Assembly: GCA_016209275.1 (NCBI GenBank)
Contig: JACQWM010000043.1
Span: 1-59,139 of the forward strand
Source: Candidatus Omnitrophota bacterium
GTDB lineage: Bacteria; Omnitrophota; Gorgyraeia; Aquiviventales; Aquiviventaceae
DNA length: 59,139 bases
Direction of reading: 5' to 3'
Shown one piece after another: positions 16,163-23,885 of this stretch. The notes under the pieces were generated by a model. That model had not been told where the DNA came from. It saw only the letters and a list, made by a program, of their open reading frames with translations, and made no database searches. Position 1 is the first letter of the stretch; each line of letters begins with the position of its first letter. The position numbers were made by a program, and so were the translations under genes.

Positions 16163-17044
16163 TCAACGGGTTCGCTTGAGATGCGATTCAAAAAATATGA
16201 CCAGGCGTTTCACGTAGGCTGCGGGATCCATCGTGTAGCCCTCTAAATGGCCTGCGTGAGGAATGACCCAGAGCTCTTTCGGGTTTGAGGATTGTTCAAA
16301 GAGCCGCGTGGCCTCCTCCGGCGGCATCCTGGGGTCTGCGCCGCCCTGGATCAGCAAGAGTGGTCGCGGGCCAAGCTGTGCTGCACTGGCTTCTGGAGAG
16401 AGCTGCTGCGGCCAGAGGCCAAAGCGCATCCGGTAGGTGGCGGCGATCATCCAGTCAAATGGCACTCTAGGCAGCCAGGGATACATCAAGTGGACATGGC
16501 GGCTGATGGAGGAATTCAGATTCGTGTAGGGACTGTCGACAGCGATCGCCCCAAGCCGTTCATCCTGAGCGGCCACCATAAGGGCGACGGAGCCGCCCAT
16601 GGAAATGCCGTAGATCCCATAGGGGGCTGCCGGAATCTCGCCGCGCTGTCCAAGAGCGGCCAGCGCTCCTTCCACATCCCGCTGCTCGGTCAATCCGAAT
16701 GAGGTCGTCCGGCCTCGGCTTCCGCCATGGCCGCGGAAATCAAAGAGGAAGAGATTGAAGCCGGCGCGATGCAAGCCCGCGGCGATCTCGAGCAGGTCGG
16801 ATCGGTTTGAGCCGAGCCCATGACAGAGAATGATCCACGGTTGAGCAGGCTGGCCGGGAATGTTCCAGCCTTCAAGCTCTAGGCGGTCGGTTGCGGGAAA
16901 CCGGATCGTTTCAGCGGCCATGCCGAAGGACTCAGGGGTCATGGTCAACGGCAGCCGCGGCATGAGGGTATTCCGGAGAAACAGGATGGCGCATGCCACC
17001 CACGTCCAAAAGATGGCCAAGAAGGCGACTTCGAGGACAATCAC
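16163..17044 (-). CDS. Membrane-anchored alpha/beta hydrolase
   Basis: A 293-residue protein. Residues 4-24 form one N-terminal membrane helix (VLEVAFLAIFWTWVACAILFL split across the segment). An alpha/beta-hydrolase fold follows, with an HG oxyanion motif (ILCHGLGSNRSD), a nucleophile elbow GISMGG (Ser in GxSxG), the acid in LIQGGADPRMPP, and the histidine in HAGHLEGY. The layout resembles BAAT-like or YqiA/FrsA-type esterases with a membrane anchor. The substrate is unknown. It is the last gene of the long minus-strand run and lies 24 bases after the tRNA-binding protein gene. Confidence 0.85.
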   Translation of the reverse strand: MIVLEVAFLAIFWTWVACAILFLRNTLMPRLPLTMTPESFGMAAETIRFPATDRLELEGWNIPGQPAQPWIILCHGLGSNRSDLLEIAAGLHRAGFNLFLFDFRGHGGSRGRTTSFGLTEQRDVEGALAALGQRGEIPAAPYGIYGISMGGSVALMVAAQDERLGAIAVDSPYTNLNSSISRHVHLMYPWLPRVPFDWMIAATYRMRFGLWPQQLSPEASAAQLGPRPLLLIQGGADPRMPPEEATRLFEQSSNPKELWVIPHAGHLEGYTMDPAAYVKRLVIFFESHLKRTR

Positions 17045-17068
17045 GAGCGGGGGATTCCGGTTAATCGG

Positions 17069-17452
17069 TTATTTGACTTGGCTGCCGGCCGCGATCGGCC
17101 GCTCAGGAGCGACCAGAATAATCGAAGCGCTATCCGAGGCCGCCAACACCATCCCTTGGCTTTCGACACCGCGCAGCATCGCCGGTTTCAAATTCGCCAC
17201 GACGACGACGTGCTTGCCGATGAGATCCGCTGCCTGATAGGAGCCTCGAATGCCGGCGATGAGCTGCCGCGGGGTGGGTTCGCCGATGTCAACCGAGAGG
17301 ATTAGCAGCCGGTCGGCGTTCGGATGGTCCTGCGCTGATGTGACGATTCCGACGCGAAGCTGGAGCTTCTTAAAGTCGTCAATAGACAGCAGGCCGACAG
17401 GCGTTGCCGGCTGAGGTTGAGCTGGCGTTGGGCTCTTCCCTGCTTCATCCAT
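17069..17452 (-). CDS. tRNA-binding domain protein (MetRS beta/EMAPII-like)
   Basis: A 127-residue protein made of a Pro/Ala-rich N-terminus of about 20 residues and one OB-fold tRNA-binding domain, starting IDDFKKLQLRVGIV, then HPNADRLLILSVDIGE, GIRGSYQAADLIGK and SQGMVLAAS. This matches the C-terminal appendix of methionyl-tRNA synthetase and stand-alone relatives such as CsaA/Arc1p-like proteins. It may bind tRNA and assist a separately encoded synthetase; no metG is in the window. The start overlaps the ferredoxin gene by 8 bases, which suggests coupled expression. Confidence 0.88.
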   Translation of the reverse strand: MDEAGKSPTPAQPQPATPVGLLSIDDFKKLQLRVGIVTSAQDHPNADRLLILSVDIGEPTPRQLIAGIRGSYQAADLIGKHVVVVANLKPAMLRGVESQGMVLAASDSASIILVAPERPIAAGSQVK

Positions 17453-17702
17453 GAGGGGGATCCTGGGGTGGCACCATGGTAATCGCGTCCCACGGGCAAA
17501 TCTTCTCGCACAGGAAGCAGCCGATGCACTTCGGTTGATCGATGATGCACGTGGCGTTCACCCCTGCATGCTCCGGGCCAGGCTGTTTACTGATGCAATC
17601 GACCGGGCAGACGGCGATGCACACTTCGCAGCCGGTGCAGCTATCCGGATTGATGAGGGCTTTGGGGCGGCCTTTCCTCGGGGCGGCGGTGGTCGCCGCC
17701 AT
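17445..17702 (-). CDS. 2[4Fe-4S] ferredoxin
   Basis: An 85-residue ferredoxin-type protein. Two clusters are predicted. The first is C22-x2-C25-x2-C28-x3-C32-P and the second is C59-x2-C62-x2-C65-x3-C69-P, with extra cysteines at 36 and 52. It has a basic, Ala-rich N-terminus and the spacing between motifs seen in NapF/RnfB-like ferredoxin domains. It would carry low-potential electrons in the cytoplasm, but no partner oxidoreductase is adjacent. ATG shares a base with the yqeY stop (TAATG), and its 3' end overlaps the tRNA-binding gene. Confidence 0.88.
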   Translation of the reverse strand: MAATTAAPRKGRPKALINPDSCTGCEVCIAVCPVDCISKQPGPEHAGVNATCIIDQPKCIGCFLCEKICPWDAITMVPPQDPPHG

Positions 17703-18151
17703 TACGCCCGACTCTGCTTCAAGCGCTCAGCCACCAGCTGGCTGACCAGCTTCCCGTCGGCTGTGCCAACCGCTTTGCTCATGACCGCTTTCATGATCTG
17801 TCCCTGATTGAGCCCTGCGGTGTTGATCGCCTCATCAATCAGCGTGCGGATGTCTTCGACAGATAACGGTGTCGGCAAGTACGCCTGCACGATGGCCAGC
17901 TCAGCCGTCGCTTGGGCCAGCACGTCTTGCCGGTTCGACTTCTTCGCCGATTCGATGGTTTCATGGCGCTGTTTCGCTTGCTGTGCCAAGACCTGCAGGA
18001 CTTCCGAATCTTCCAGGGTCGGCTTTCGCTTCTCAATGGCCGCTTTCTGCATGCCCGCCTTCAGCAGCCGCAAGGTATCAATGCGGGTGCGGTCCCCGGC
18101 CTTCATCGCCGTCTTGTAGTCGGTGTCCAGTCGTTCACTCAGGGTTGCCAT
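17702..18151 (-). CDS. yqeY: GatB/YqeY-domain protein
   Basis: A 149-residue YqeY. The start is taken at ATG 18151 (MATLSERLDTDYKTAMK), which overlaps era by 17 bases; longer starts run deep into era. The protein is all-helical with the family's KAGDRTRIDTLRLLKAGM and AYLPTPLSVEDIRTLIDEAI motifs and a C-terminal helical domain like the tail of GatB, the tRNA amidotransferase subunit. YqeY is thought to bind tRNA or aid amidotransferase function, but its role is not settled. Its neighbours, a stand-alone tRNA-binding domain and Era, give a translation-linked context. Confidence 0.9.
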   Translation of the reverse strand: MATLSERLDTDYKTAMKAGDRTRIDTLRLLKAGMQKAAIEKRKPTLEDSEVLQVLAQQAKQRHETIESAKKSNRQDVLAQATAELAIVQAYLPTPLSVEDIRTLIDEAINTAGLNQGQIMKAVMSKAVGTADGKLVSQLVAERLKQSRA

Positions 18152-19097
18152 GATCTTGTATTGTAACATCTTTTCCTTCGGAAACATACCGGAAGAGCCC
18201 CAATTGTCGCAAGACGCGCTCATTATCCCGCCAGTTCTCGGCGACTTTGACCCAGAGGCCCAGGTGGACTTTCTTTCCCAGCAGCCGCTCGATCTGCTGC
18301 CGCGCGGCGGAGCCAATCTGTTTCATCATCGCGCCCTCGCGGCCGATCACGATGGCTTTCTGCCCATCCCGCTCCACGAGGATCGTCGCGTGGATTGCCA
18401 GCACCCGCGGCCGCTCTTCGATTTGATCCACGATGACGCCGACCGCGTGAGGGACTTCCTGGTGCGTGGCGATCAAGACCTGTTCGCGGATGAGCTCGCT
18501 GATGCGGAAGCTGGCGGGCTGATCGGTGTGGTGTTCCGGGTCATACCACCGGGGCCCTTCGGGCAGGTGCGCGATGATGGCGTCAAGCAAGACCGGCATC
18601 TGCTCTCCCGTCAAGGCTGAGATGGGAATGCAGTCGTCGAAGAGGCGCTGTTGGGCGCACGCTTTCAGCAGCGGCAACAGCTTCGGTTTCTTGACCGCAT
18701 CGACTTTGTTGATGGCGAGCAGCGCGCTGCGGTGTTGGCGGCTTGAAGCGCGCTGTTCAAGCGCTTGCCTGGTTTGGTCAAATACTCGCTCATCCTCCGG
18801 CCTGAGGCTGACGCGACCATCAATGACGGCGACGATGACATCGGCCTCCTCGAGCACGGATTTTGCGACTTCGACCATATACCGGCCCAAGACATGCTCA
18901 GGTTTGTGCAAGCCGGGGCTGTCAAGAAAGAGCACCTGCGCTTCAGGTCGGGTGAGCACACCCAAGATGCGTTGGCGGGTGGTCTGTGGCTTTGACGACA
19001 CGATGGCGATTTTCTCCCCCAAGTAATAATTAAGGATCGTGGATTTCCCCACGTTCGGCCGACCCACGATACCAACAAACCCTGAGCGATAGGTCAT
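18135..19097 (-). CDS. era: GTPase Era
   Basis: A 320-residue Era. The G1 motif is GRPNVGKS at residues 12-19, G2/G3 follow with QTTRQRILGV and DSPGLHKPEH, and G4 is NKVD. The C-terminal KH domain holds LVERDGQKAIVIGREG and GAMMKQIGSAARQQIE. Era binds GTP and the 3' end of 16S rRNA to complete 30S assembly. It starts one base after the polX stop and overlaps yqeY. Length and motif order are normal. Confidence 0.96.
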   Translation of the reverse strand: MTYRSGFVGIVGRPNVGKSTILNYYLGEKIAIVSSKPQTTRQRILGVLTRPEAQVLFLDSPGLHKPEHVLGRYMVEVAKSVLEEADVIVAVIDGRVSLRPEDERVFDQTRQALEQRASSRQHRSALLAINKVDAVKKPKLLPLLKACAQQRLFDDCIPISALTGEQMPVLLDAIIAHLPEGPRWYDPEHHTDQPASFRISELIREQVLIATHQEVPHAVGVIVDQIEERPRVLAIHATILVERDGQKAIVIGREGAMMKQIGSAARQQIERLLGKKVHLGLWVKVAENWRDNERVLRQLGLFRYVSEGKDVTIQDHGNPE

Positions 19098-19098
19098 G

Positions 19099-20835
19099 TC
19101 AGGCGCGGGTGGGCTTTCGTTTACGAGCGATCCAGGCTAGCAGTTCGTTGAGTGACAGGCAGTTGAGGAGATGTTTGGGTTCAAGCCACGCGCGCCGAGC
19201 CACGCCGAGCCCAATGGCCATCTGGTCGAGTTGATCCAGGCTGTGGCTGTCGGTCGAAATCGCCAGCATGGCTCCGGCTTGCTGCGCGGCGCGCGCTTGC
19301 GCATCTCCGAGGTCAAGGCGTTTCGGATACGCGTTGATCTCCAGGGCGGTGTGCGTCTTGTGCGCGGTCTGGAAGACCGCATCCAGGTCTACGGCATACG
19401 GCTCCCGCTGGCCCATCAGCCGCCCGGTCGGATGGGCAATCACGGTGACATGCGGATTTTCCATCGCGCTGACGAGTCGATGCGTCAAGCGGGTGTGATG
19501 CTGGCTGAACCCGGAGTGGATGGAGCCAATGACCACATCCAAGTCAGCCAAGACCGCATTCGGATAATCCATGGAGCCGTCGTTGAGGATATCCACCTCC
19601 GCTCCGGTGAGCAACCGGAATGGGCTAAGGCGTTCATTCAGCTTTCGGATCTCGCCCAGTTGCCGGCGCAAGCGCGCCACGGACATGCCGTGGGCGATGG
19701 TCAGCGACTGAGAATGGTCGCAAATCGCCAGGTACTGGTAGCCGCGCGCTCTGCCGGCGTTCGCCATGGCTTCGAGCCGGTCGCTTCCATCAGACCAATT
19801 CGTGTGGATGTGAAAGTCGCCTCGGATATCGCCGGCCTCGACCAGCTGGGGCAGGCGGCCGGCCTTGGCGGCTTCAAGTTCTCCATGGTCCTCGCGCAGC
19901 TCTGGGGCGATCCAGGGCAGGCCGAGAGCCTGGTACACCTCTTCCTCTTCCCTGCCCGCGGCCCACCGGTTGGTTCGCGCACGGAACACCCCGTACTCGT
20001 TGACCTTCAGTCCCTTTCGCGCTGCCAGTTCCCGCAGGCGGACGTTATGCTCCTTCGAACCGGTAAAATACTGAAGCGCCGCGCCAAAACTCTTCGGAGC
20101 CACGACGCGCAGGTCCACCTGCAGCCCTTCAGGTGTGAGGATCGAGGTTTTGGTGCTGCCGGCCGCGAGGATCCGACGGCAGAACGATTGGCGGCGCCAT
20201 GCGCGCATGACCCGCTCAGGGCTTGAGGAAGCGGCAAGCAGGTCGAGGTCGCCGATCGTTTCCTTCATCCGCCGGAGGCTCCCGGCGGTTGAGACGCGCG
20301 TCACTCCAGGGATCTGTCGCAGCGCGGCGATCAGGTGCGAGGAGATCTGCAACGCCAACCCCAGATGCATGCGCGCCCTGCCCTGTTTAACCACGTCAAT
20401 ATTTCTCAGGATGTTGTCTTCTTTTTTCGCCTGAAATCCCGGCAGCGTACGAAGCCGATGCGATCGCGCCGCCGCCTCAAGCGTGCGCACTGAAGAAATG
20501 TTGAGGCGTTCAGTCAGCAGTTTGGCTGTTTTGGGGCCGATGCCAGGGACCTCAAGCAGGTCACACACGCCTTGGGGGATGGACTGCTTGAGGCGCTCAA
20601 AGGCCATGATACGGTTGGTCTTGAGATATTCCGTGATCTTCGCGGCAAGATCCGTCCCGATGCCGGAGAGTTGTGTCAAGCGTCCTGCCGAGGCCAGCGA
20701 TTCAAGATGTCCGCTGAAGCTCTCAAGATTCTGCGCGGCTCGGCGGTAGGCGCGGATGCGAAACGGGTTCTCTCCCCGATATTCCAGGAGGTCTGCCATG
20801 CGGGCGAAGATGGCGGCAATGTCATGCTGGGTCAT
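19099..20835 (-). CDS. polX: DNA polymerase/3'-5' exonuclease PolX
   Basis: A 578-residue family X polymerase with the bacterial PHP tail. The N-terminal 8-kDa and helix-hairpin-helix region covers about residues 1-140 (LLEVPGIGPKTAKLL). The polymerase palm has GSLRRMKETIGDLDLL with catalytic aspartates, plus VDLRV. The C-terminal PHP domain contains FHIHTNWSDGS, ICDHSQS, IGSIHSGF, IAHPTGR and STDSHS metal ligands, consistent with 3'-5' exonuclease activity. It fills short gaps in base-excision repair. Its start overlaps the TPR-peptidase gene by ATGA, and era follows after one base. Confidence 0.96.
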   Translation of the reverse strand: MTQHDIAAIFARMADLLEYRGENPFRIRAYRRAAQNLESFSGHLESLASAGRLTQLSGIGTDLAAKITEYLKTNRIMAFERLKQSIPQGVCDLLEVPGIGPKTAKLLTERLNISSVRTLEAAARSHRLRTLPGFQAKKEDNILRNIDVVKQGRARMHLGLALQISSHLIAALRQIPGVTRVSTAGSLRRMKETIGDLDLLAASSSPERVMRAWRRQSFCRRILAAGSTKTSILTPEGLQVDLRVVAPKSFGAALQYFTGSKEHNVRLRELAARKGLKVNEYGVFRARTNRWAAGREEEEVYQALGLPWIAPELREDHGELEAAKAGRLPQLVEAGDIRGDFHIHTNWSDGSDRLEAMANAGRARGYQYLAICDHSQSLTIAHGMSVARLRRQLGEIRKLNERLSPFRLLTGAEVDILNDGSMDYPNAVLADLDVVIGSIHSGFSQHHTRLTHRLVSAMENPHVTVIAHPTGRLMGQREPYAVDLDAVFQTAHKTHTALEINAYPKRLDLGDAQARAAQQAGAMLAISTDSHSLDQLDQMAIGLGVARRAWLEPKHLLNCLSLNELLAWIARKRKPTRA

Positions 20836-22085
20836 GGCGCGGGACCGGTTGGCGCGGTCTTGAGAAAATCAGGGAGCCATGCGCGCCAGTGCCCTTCGAG
20901 CTTTGCCAGCGTGACATGGCAGACGTCGGTCAGCGCGGCATCCAATGACTGCCCTTCGCCGAGCGCTTTCAACAGCCGGCGGATGCGCCACCATCCATAG
21001 CGGTCCAGGAGATACGCCGCGAGGCTGTACGATTGATCGTACACGAGCGCGGCGTCCTCCGATTGGGTCGTGGAGAACCGCTCCGAGAGCTCCGTCAGCG
21101 GAATGAGTTGCTGGGCCGAATGCGCTCGGCTCAGGGCATGAAGCGATTTCACCCCCTCTTGACGGCCTTCGTATTCGGCGAGACCTTCATTCAGCCATCG
21201 AGGGCATCTGACCCCGGTCAGCTCGGCAATCACCGCGTGCGTGTATTCGTGGAAGACGATCTGCCTGACCGTGGTCGACGGCAGCTGCGCGCTGGGCAGC
21301 GGCACGCGGATCTTCCCATCAAATTGCCCCCCGACCCACTCCGGCGTGTCGCGCCGCAATTGCCGGAAACTCTCCGCGCTGTAGATGAGCACGATGATTT
21401 TATGCTTCGGCCAGCACGCAAAATCCAGCCCGATCCGCCGGCGGGCATCGAGCAGCGCATCGCGGATATCAAACCCCACCGGGCTCTGGAGTTTTTCTTC
21501 ATAGCGCAGGTCAAAGGACGCTTGAGAGAGCCGCTCGAACTTCGATTCGATCGGCAGCTCCTCGGTGACCTGGGCGAGCTGCTGGGCGATCCCAGGCAGC
21601 TGTGGATCCAGCTGGATGGCCTGCTGCCATGCGGCTTTGGCTTCCTTGAGCCGTTGGCGGTCATATTCAATGCGTCCCAGCAACGCATAGCCGATGGCCA
21701 GTTGAGGATTGGCCGCCAGGGCCTTGCGGATCAGCGTTTCGGCATCGACCAATTGATGAGCGACGTACTGCTCCTGAGCTTGATTGGCGTACATCGTGCT
21801 CAAATTCTCGACGACCTGCTGATTCAACGGATCCAGTTCCCGCGCGCGCTCAAGCTGCTCCGTTGCGCTTCGCCACTGGCGCTGTTCTCCAAGGCTCACC
21901 CCGTAGTTGTTATAGGCGGTCGCCAGCTGCTGGCGGACATAGGCCATGCCGGGACGGTCGTACATCTGCTGCTGGAGTTTCGCAATGACCGTTGGCCAAT
22001 CCGCCGGCTCCTTCGTCGCCTCCTCAGCCGAGGCCAGCCGGCTTGCCGAGCAGATGATGAGGCCCAGCAGCGCCAGCCGTCTCAT
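20832..22085 (-). CDS. Exported TPR protein with a peptidase MA-type gluzincin domain
   Basis: A 417-residue secreted protein. The signal peptide ends near RLASA (residue 20). Residues of about 35-190 form tetratricopeptide repeats (NNYGVSLGEQRQW, ALLGRIEYDRQRLKEAKAAW). The second half is a zinc-peptidase-like domain with HEYTH and a downstream NEGLAEYEG, the HExxH plus glutamate set of peptidase MA family proteins. That predicts a periplasmic or cell-surface metallopeptidase, but the substrate is unknown. The start overlaps fadD by ATGA. The coupling with lipid genes upstream may be only positional. Confidence 0.85.
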   Translation of the reverse strand: MRRLALLGLIICSASRLASAEEATKEPADWPTVIAKLQQQMYDRPGMAYVRQQLATAYNNYGVSLGEQRQWRSATEQLERARELDPLNQQVVENLSTMYANQAQEQYVAHQLVDAETLIRKALAANPQLAIGYALLGRIEYDRQRLKEAKAAWQQAIQLDPQLPGIAQQLAQVTEELPIESKFERLSQASFDLRYEEKLQSPVGFDIRDALLDARRRIGLDFACWPKHKIIVLIYSAESFRQLRRDTPEWVGGQFDGKIRVPLPSAQLPSTTVRQIVFHEYTHAVIAELTGVRCPRWLNEGLAEYEGRQEGVKSLHALSRAHSAQQLIPLTELSERFSTTQSEDAALVYDQSYSLAAYLLDRYGWWRIRRLLKALGEGQSLDAALTDVCHVTLAKLEGHWRAWLPDFLKTAPTGPAP

Positions 22086-23869
22086 GGCTCATACAGGCTC
22101 TGAAGCAGCGAGGCGTACCGCTGGGCGATGACACTGCGTTTAGCTTTGAGGGTTGGGGTCAACTCCCCAGACGTTTGTGAAAATTCTTGGTCCAGCAGCG
22201 CGATCTTCTTGACTTGCTCAAAGCTCGGGCACCCCTGCTGTTTGGCTTGGACCAGGGTCCAGTAGAATTCGATGATTCGCGGCTCGCGGACCAGCTCCTG
22301 CAACGACCGGGAGGCGATCTCCTGCTCTTGCGCGTAGCGGCGCAGGCGCTCGATCTGGGGGACGATCAGCGCGACGCAATACGGGTGGCGGTCCCCATAG
22401 ACAAATGCCTGCGCGATGTGGGGATCGGTGACGAAGAGGCTCTCAAGCTTTTGGGGTGCGACAAACTTTCCTCCCGCGGTCTTAATAAGATCCTTTTTCC
22501 GATCCGTAATGAACAGGTACCCATCCTGATCCAGATGGCCAATATCCCCGGTGGAGAACCACCCATCCACGAGGACTCCGGCGGTGGCTTGGGGGTTGCG
22601 GTAGTAGCCCTGCATGACGCCTGGTCCGCGCGTGAGAATCTCGCCATCTTCGGCGATCCGAACCTCCACGTCGGGAATGCGCTGCCCCACGCTGCCAAAC
22701 CGCGGCCGGGGAGGCCGGTTGACCGTGATCACCGGTGATGTTTCCGTCAGCCCATAGCCTTCGAGGATGATGATCCCTACCCAATAGAAGAATTCGGCGA
22801 TCTCCTTGGAGAGGGGCGCGCTTCCAGAGACGAAGAATTTGAGCCGCCCGCCAAGCCGTTTGCGCAGCGCGCGGTAGACGAGGTGATCCGCGAGCCACCG
22901 CTGCACGGCCAACGGCAGCGGCAGCCGTCGTCCGGTGGCCTGATGGGCCGTGGCGCGTTGGCCGACGTTCAGGGCCCACGTGGCGATCCGCCGCTTGAAG
23001 GGAGAAGCCTGCTGGAGGTGCTCATGGATGCGCGCATACAGCTTTTCAAAGATGCGGGGCACTCCCAGCATGACGGTAGGATGCGCTTCGGCCATATTGA
23101 GCGCGATCGTCTCCATCGATTCTGCATAGGCCACACAGGCCCCCGCCGAGAGCATCAAGTACCAGCCCGCCATGCGCTCAAAGATGTGCGACAAGGGCAA
23201 AAATGACAGATGAAGATCCTGCGACGTGATCGGCAGGATGCGCAGGCACGCATCGACATTAGACAGCAAGTTGCGGTGGGTCAGCATGACCCCTTTCGGC
23301 TCGCCGGTCGTCCCAGAGGTGTACAGCAGCGTGGCCGTCTCATCCGGCTGCAGGCGGCTTCGGCGCGCTTGGCGCACTTCCTCCAAGCGCGTGCCCTGCT
23401 CTGAGCCTTTGGCGAGCGCTTCGCTCCATGGGGTGAGCAGGTTTGAGGCTTGGTCGTGGGGATCGAGCGCGATGATCCAGCGCAGCGAGGGGACGCGCGG
23501 GATGATGGCCAGGAGTTTCCTGATCTGATCTGGGGAGGAGGCGATCGCGCCGACCGGTTCGCAATTGTTGGCGATCATCGCCAGATCCTCCGGCAGGAGG
23601 TTTGGATACAGCGGAACGGTCCATGCCCCGACGGATTGGATGGCCAGATCGGCCATGGCCCACTCCGGCCGGTTTTCCGAGAGGATCAGCAGGCGGTCGC
23701 CTGGATTAACCTGGCGGATCAGCAGGTAGTTGCTGAGGGCTACGACATCATTGTCGGCCTGCTGCCAGGTGATGGGGTGGTAGGCGCCGCCGCGCTTCGT
23801 CAAAAACAGCGGGTGGGCGCTTCGCGTGGCGACTTGGCGATCGAAGCGGGCCGGGATCGTCTCGTTCAT
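22082..23869 (-). CDS. fadD: Long-chain acyl-CoA synthetase (AMP-forming)
   Basis: A 595-residue member of the ANL superfamily. It activates fatty acids with ATP and CoA. ATG 23869 (MNETIPARFD) is used, because the open frame upstream overlaps the acyl-CoA dehydrogenase and lacks similarity. The AMP-binding P-loop YTSGTTGEPKG is at 183-193. The A5 motif GYGLTETSPV and the A8 region GWFSTGDIGHLDQDGYLFITDRKKD are intact, and KTAGGKFVAPQ follows. The length and the lid region resemble FACS-type ligases related to FadD15 and to eukaryotic ACSL. It acts at the inner membrane and would feed the beta-oxidation genes directly upstream. Confidence 0.93.
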   Translation of the reverse strand: MNETIPARFDRQVATRSAHPLFLTKRGGAYHPITWQQADNDVVALSNYLLIRQVNPGDRLLILSENRPEWAMADLAIQSVGAWTVPLYPNLLPEDLAMIANNCEPVGAIASSPDQIRKLLAIIPRVPSLRWIIALDPHDQASNLLTPWSEALAKGSEQGTRLEEVRQARRSRLQPDETATLLYTSGTTGEPKGVMLTHRNLLSNVDACLRILPITSQDLHLSFLPLSHIFERMAGWYLMLSAGACVAYAESMETIALNMAEAHPTVMLGVPRIFEKLYARIHEHLQQASPFKRRIATWALNVGQRATAHQATGRRLPLPLAVQRWLADHLVYRALRKRLGGRLKFFVSGSAPLSKEIAEFFYWVGIIILEGYGLTETSPVITVNRPPRPRFGSVGQRIPDVEVRIAEDGEILTRGPGVMQGYYRNPQATAGVLVDGWFSTGDIGHLDQDGYLFITDRKKDLIKTAGGKFVAPQKLESLFVTDPHIAQAFVYGDRHPYCVALIVPQIERLRRYAQEQEIASRSLQELVREPRIIEFYWTLVQAKQQGCPSFEQVKKIALLDQEFSQTSGELTPTLKAKRSVIAQRYASLLQSLYEP

Positions 23870-23885
23870 GGCACCACCCGGCGCG

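Noticed and set aside
19171-22103. Two plus-strand frames of about 350 codons opposite polX and the TPR peptidase gene
   Set aside because: Both are Arg/Gly/Gln-rich shadows of conserved genes in a GC-rich genome.
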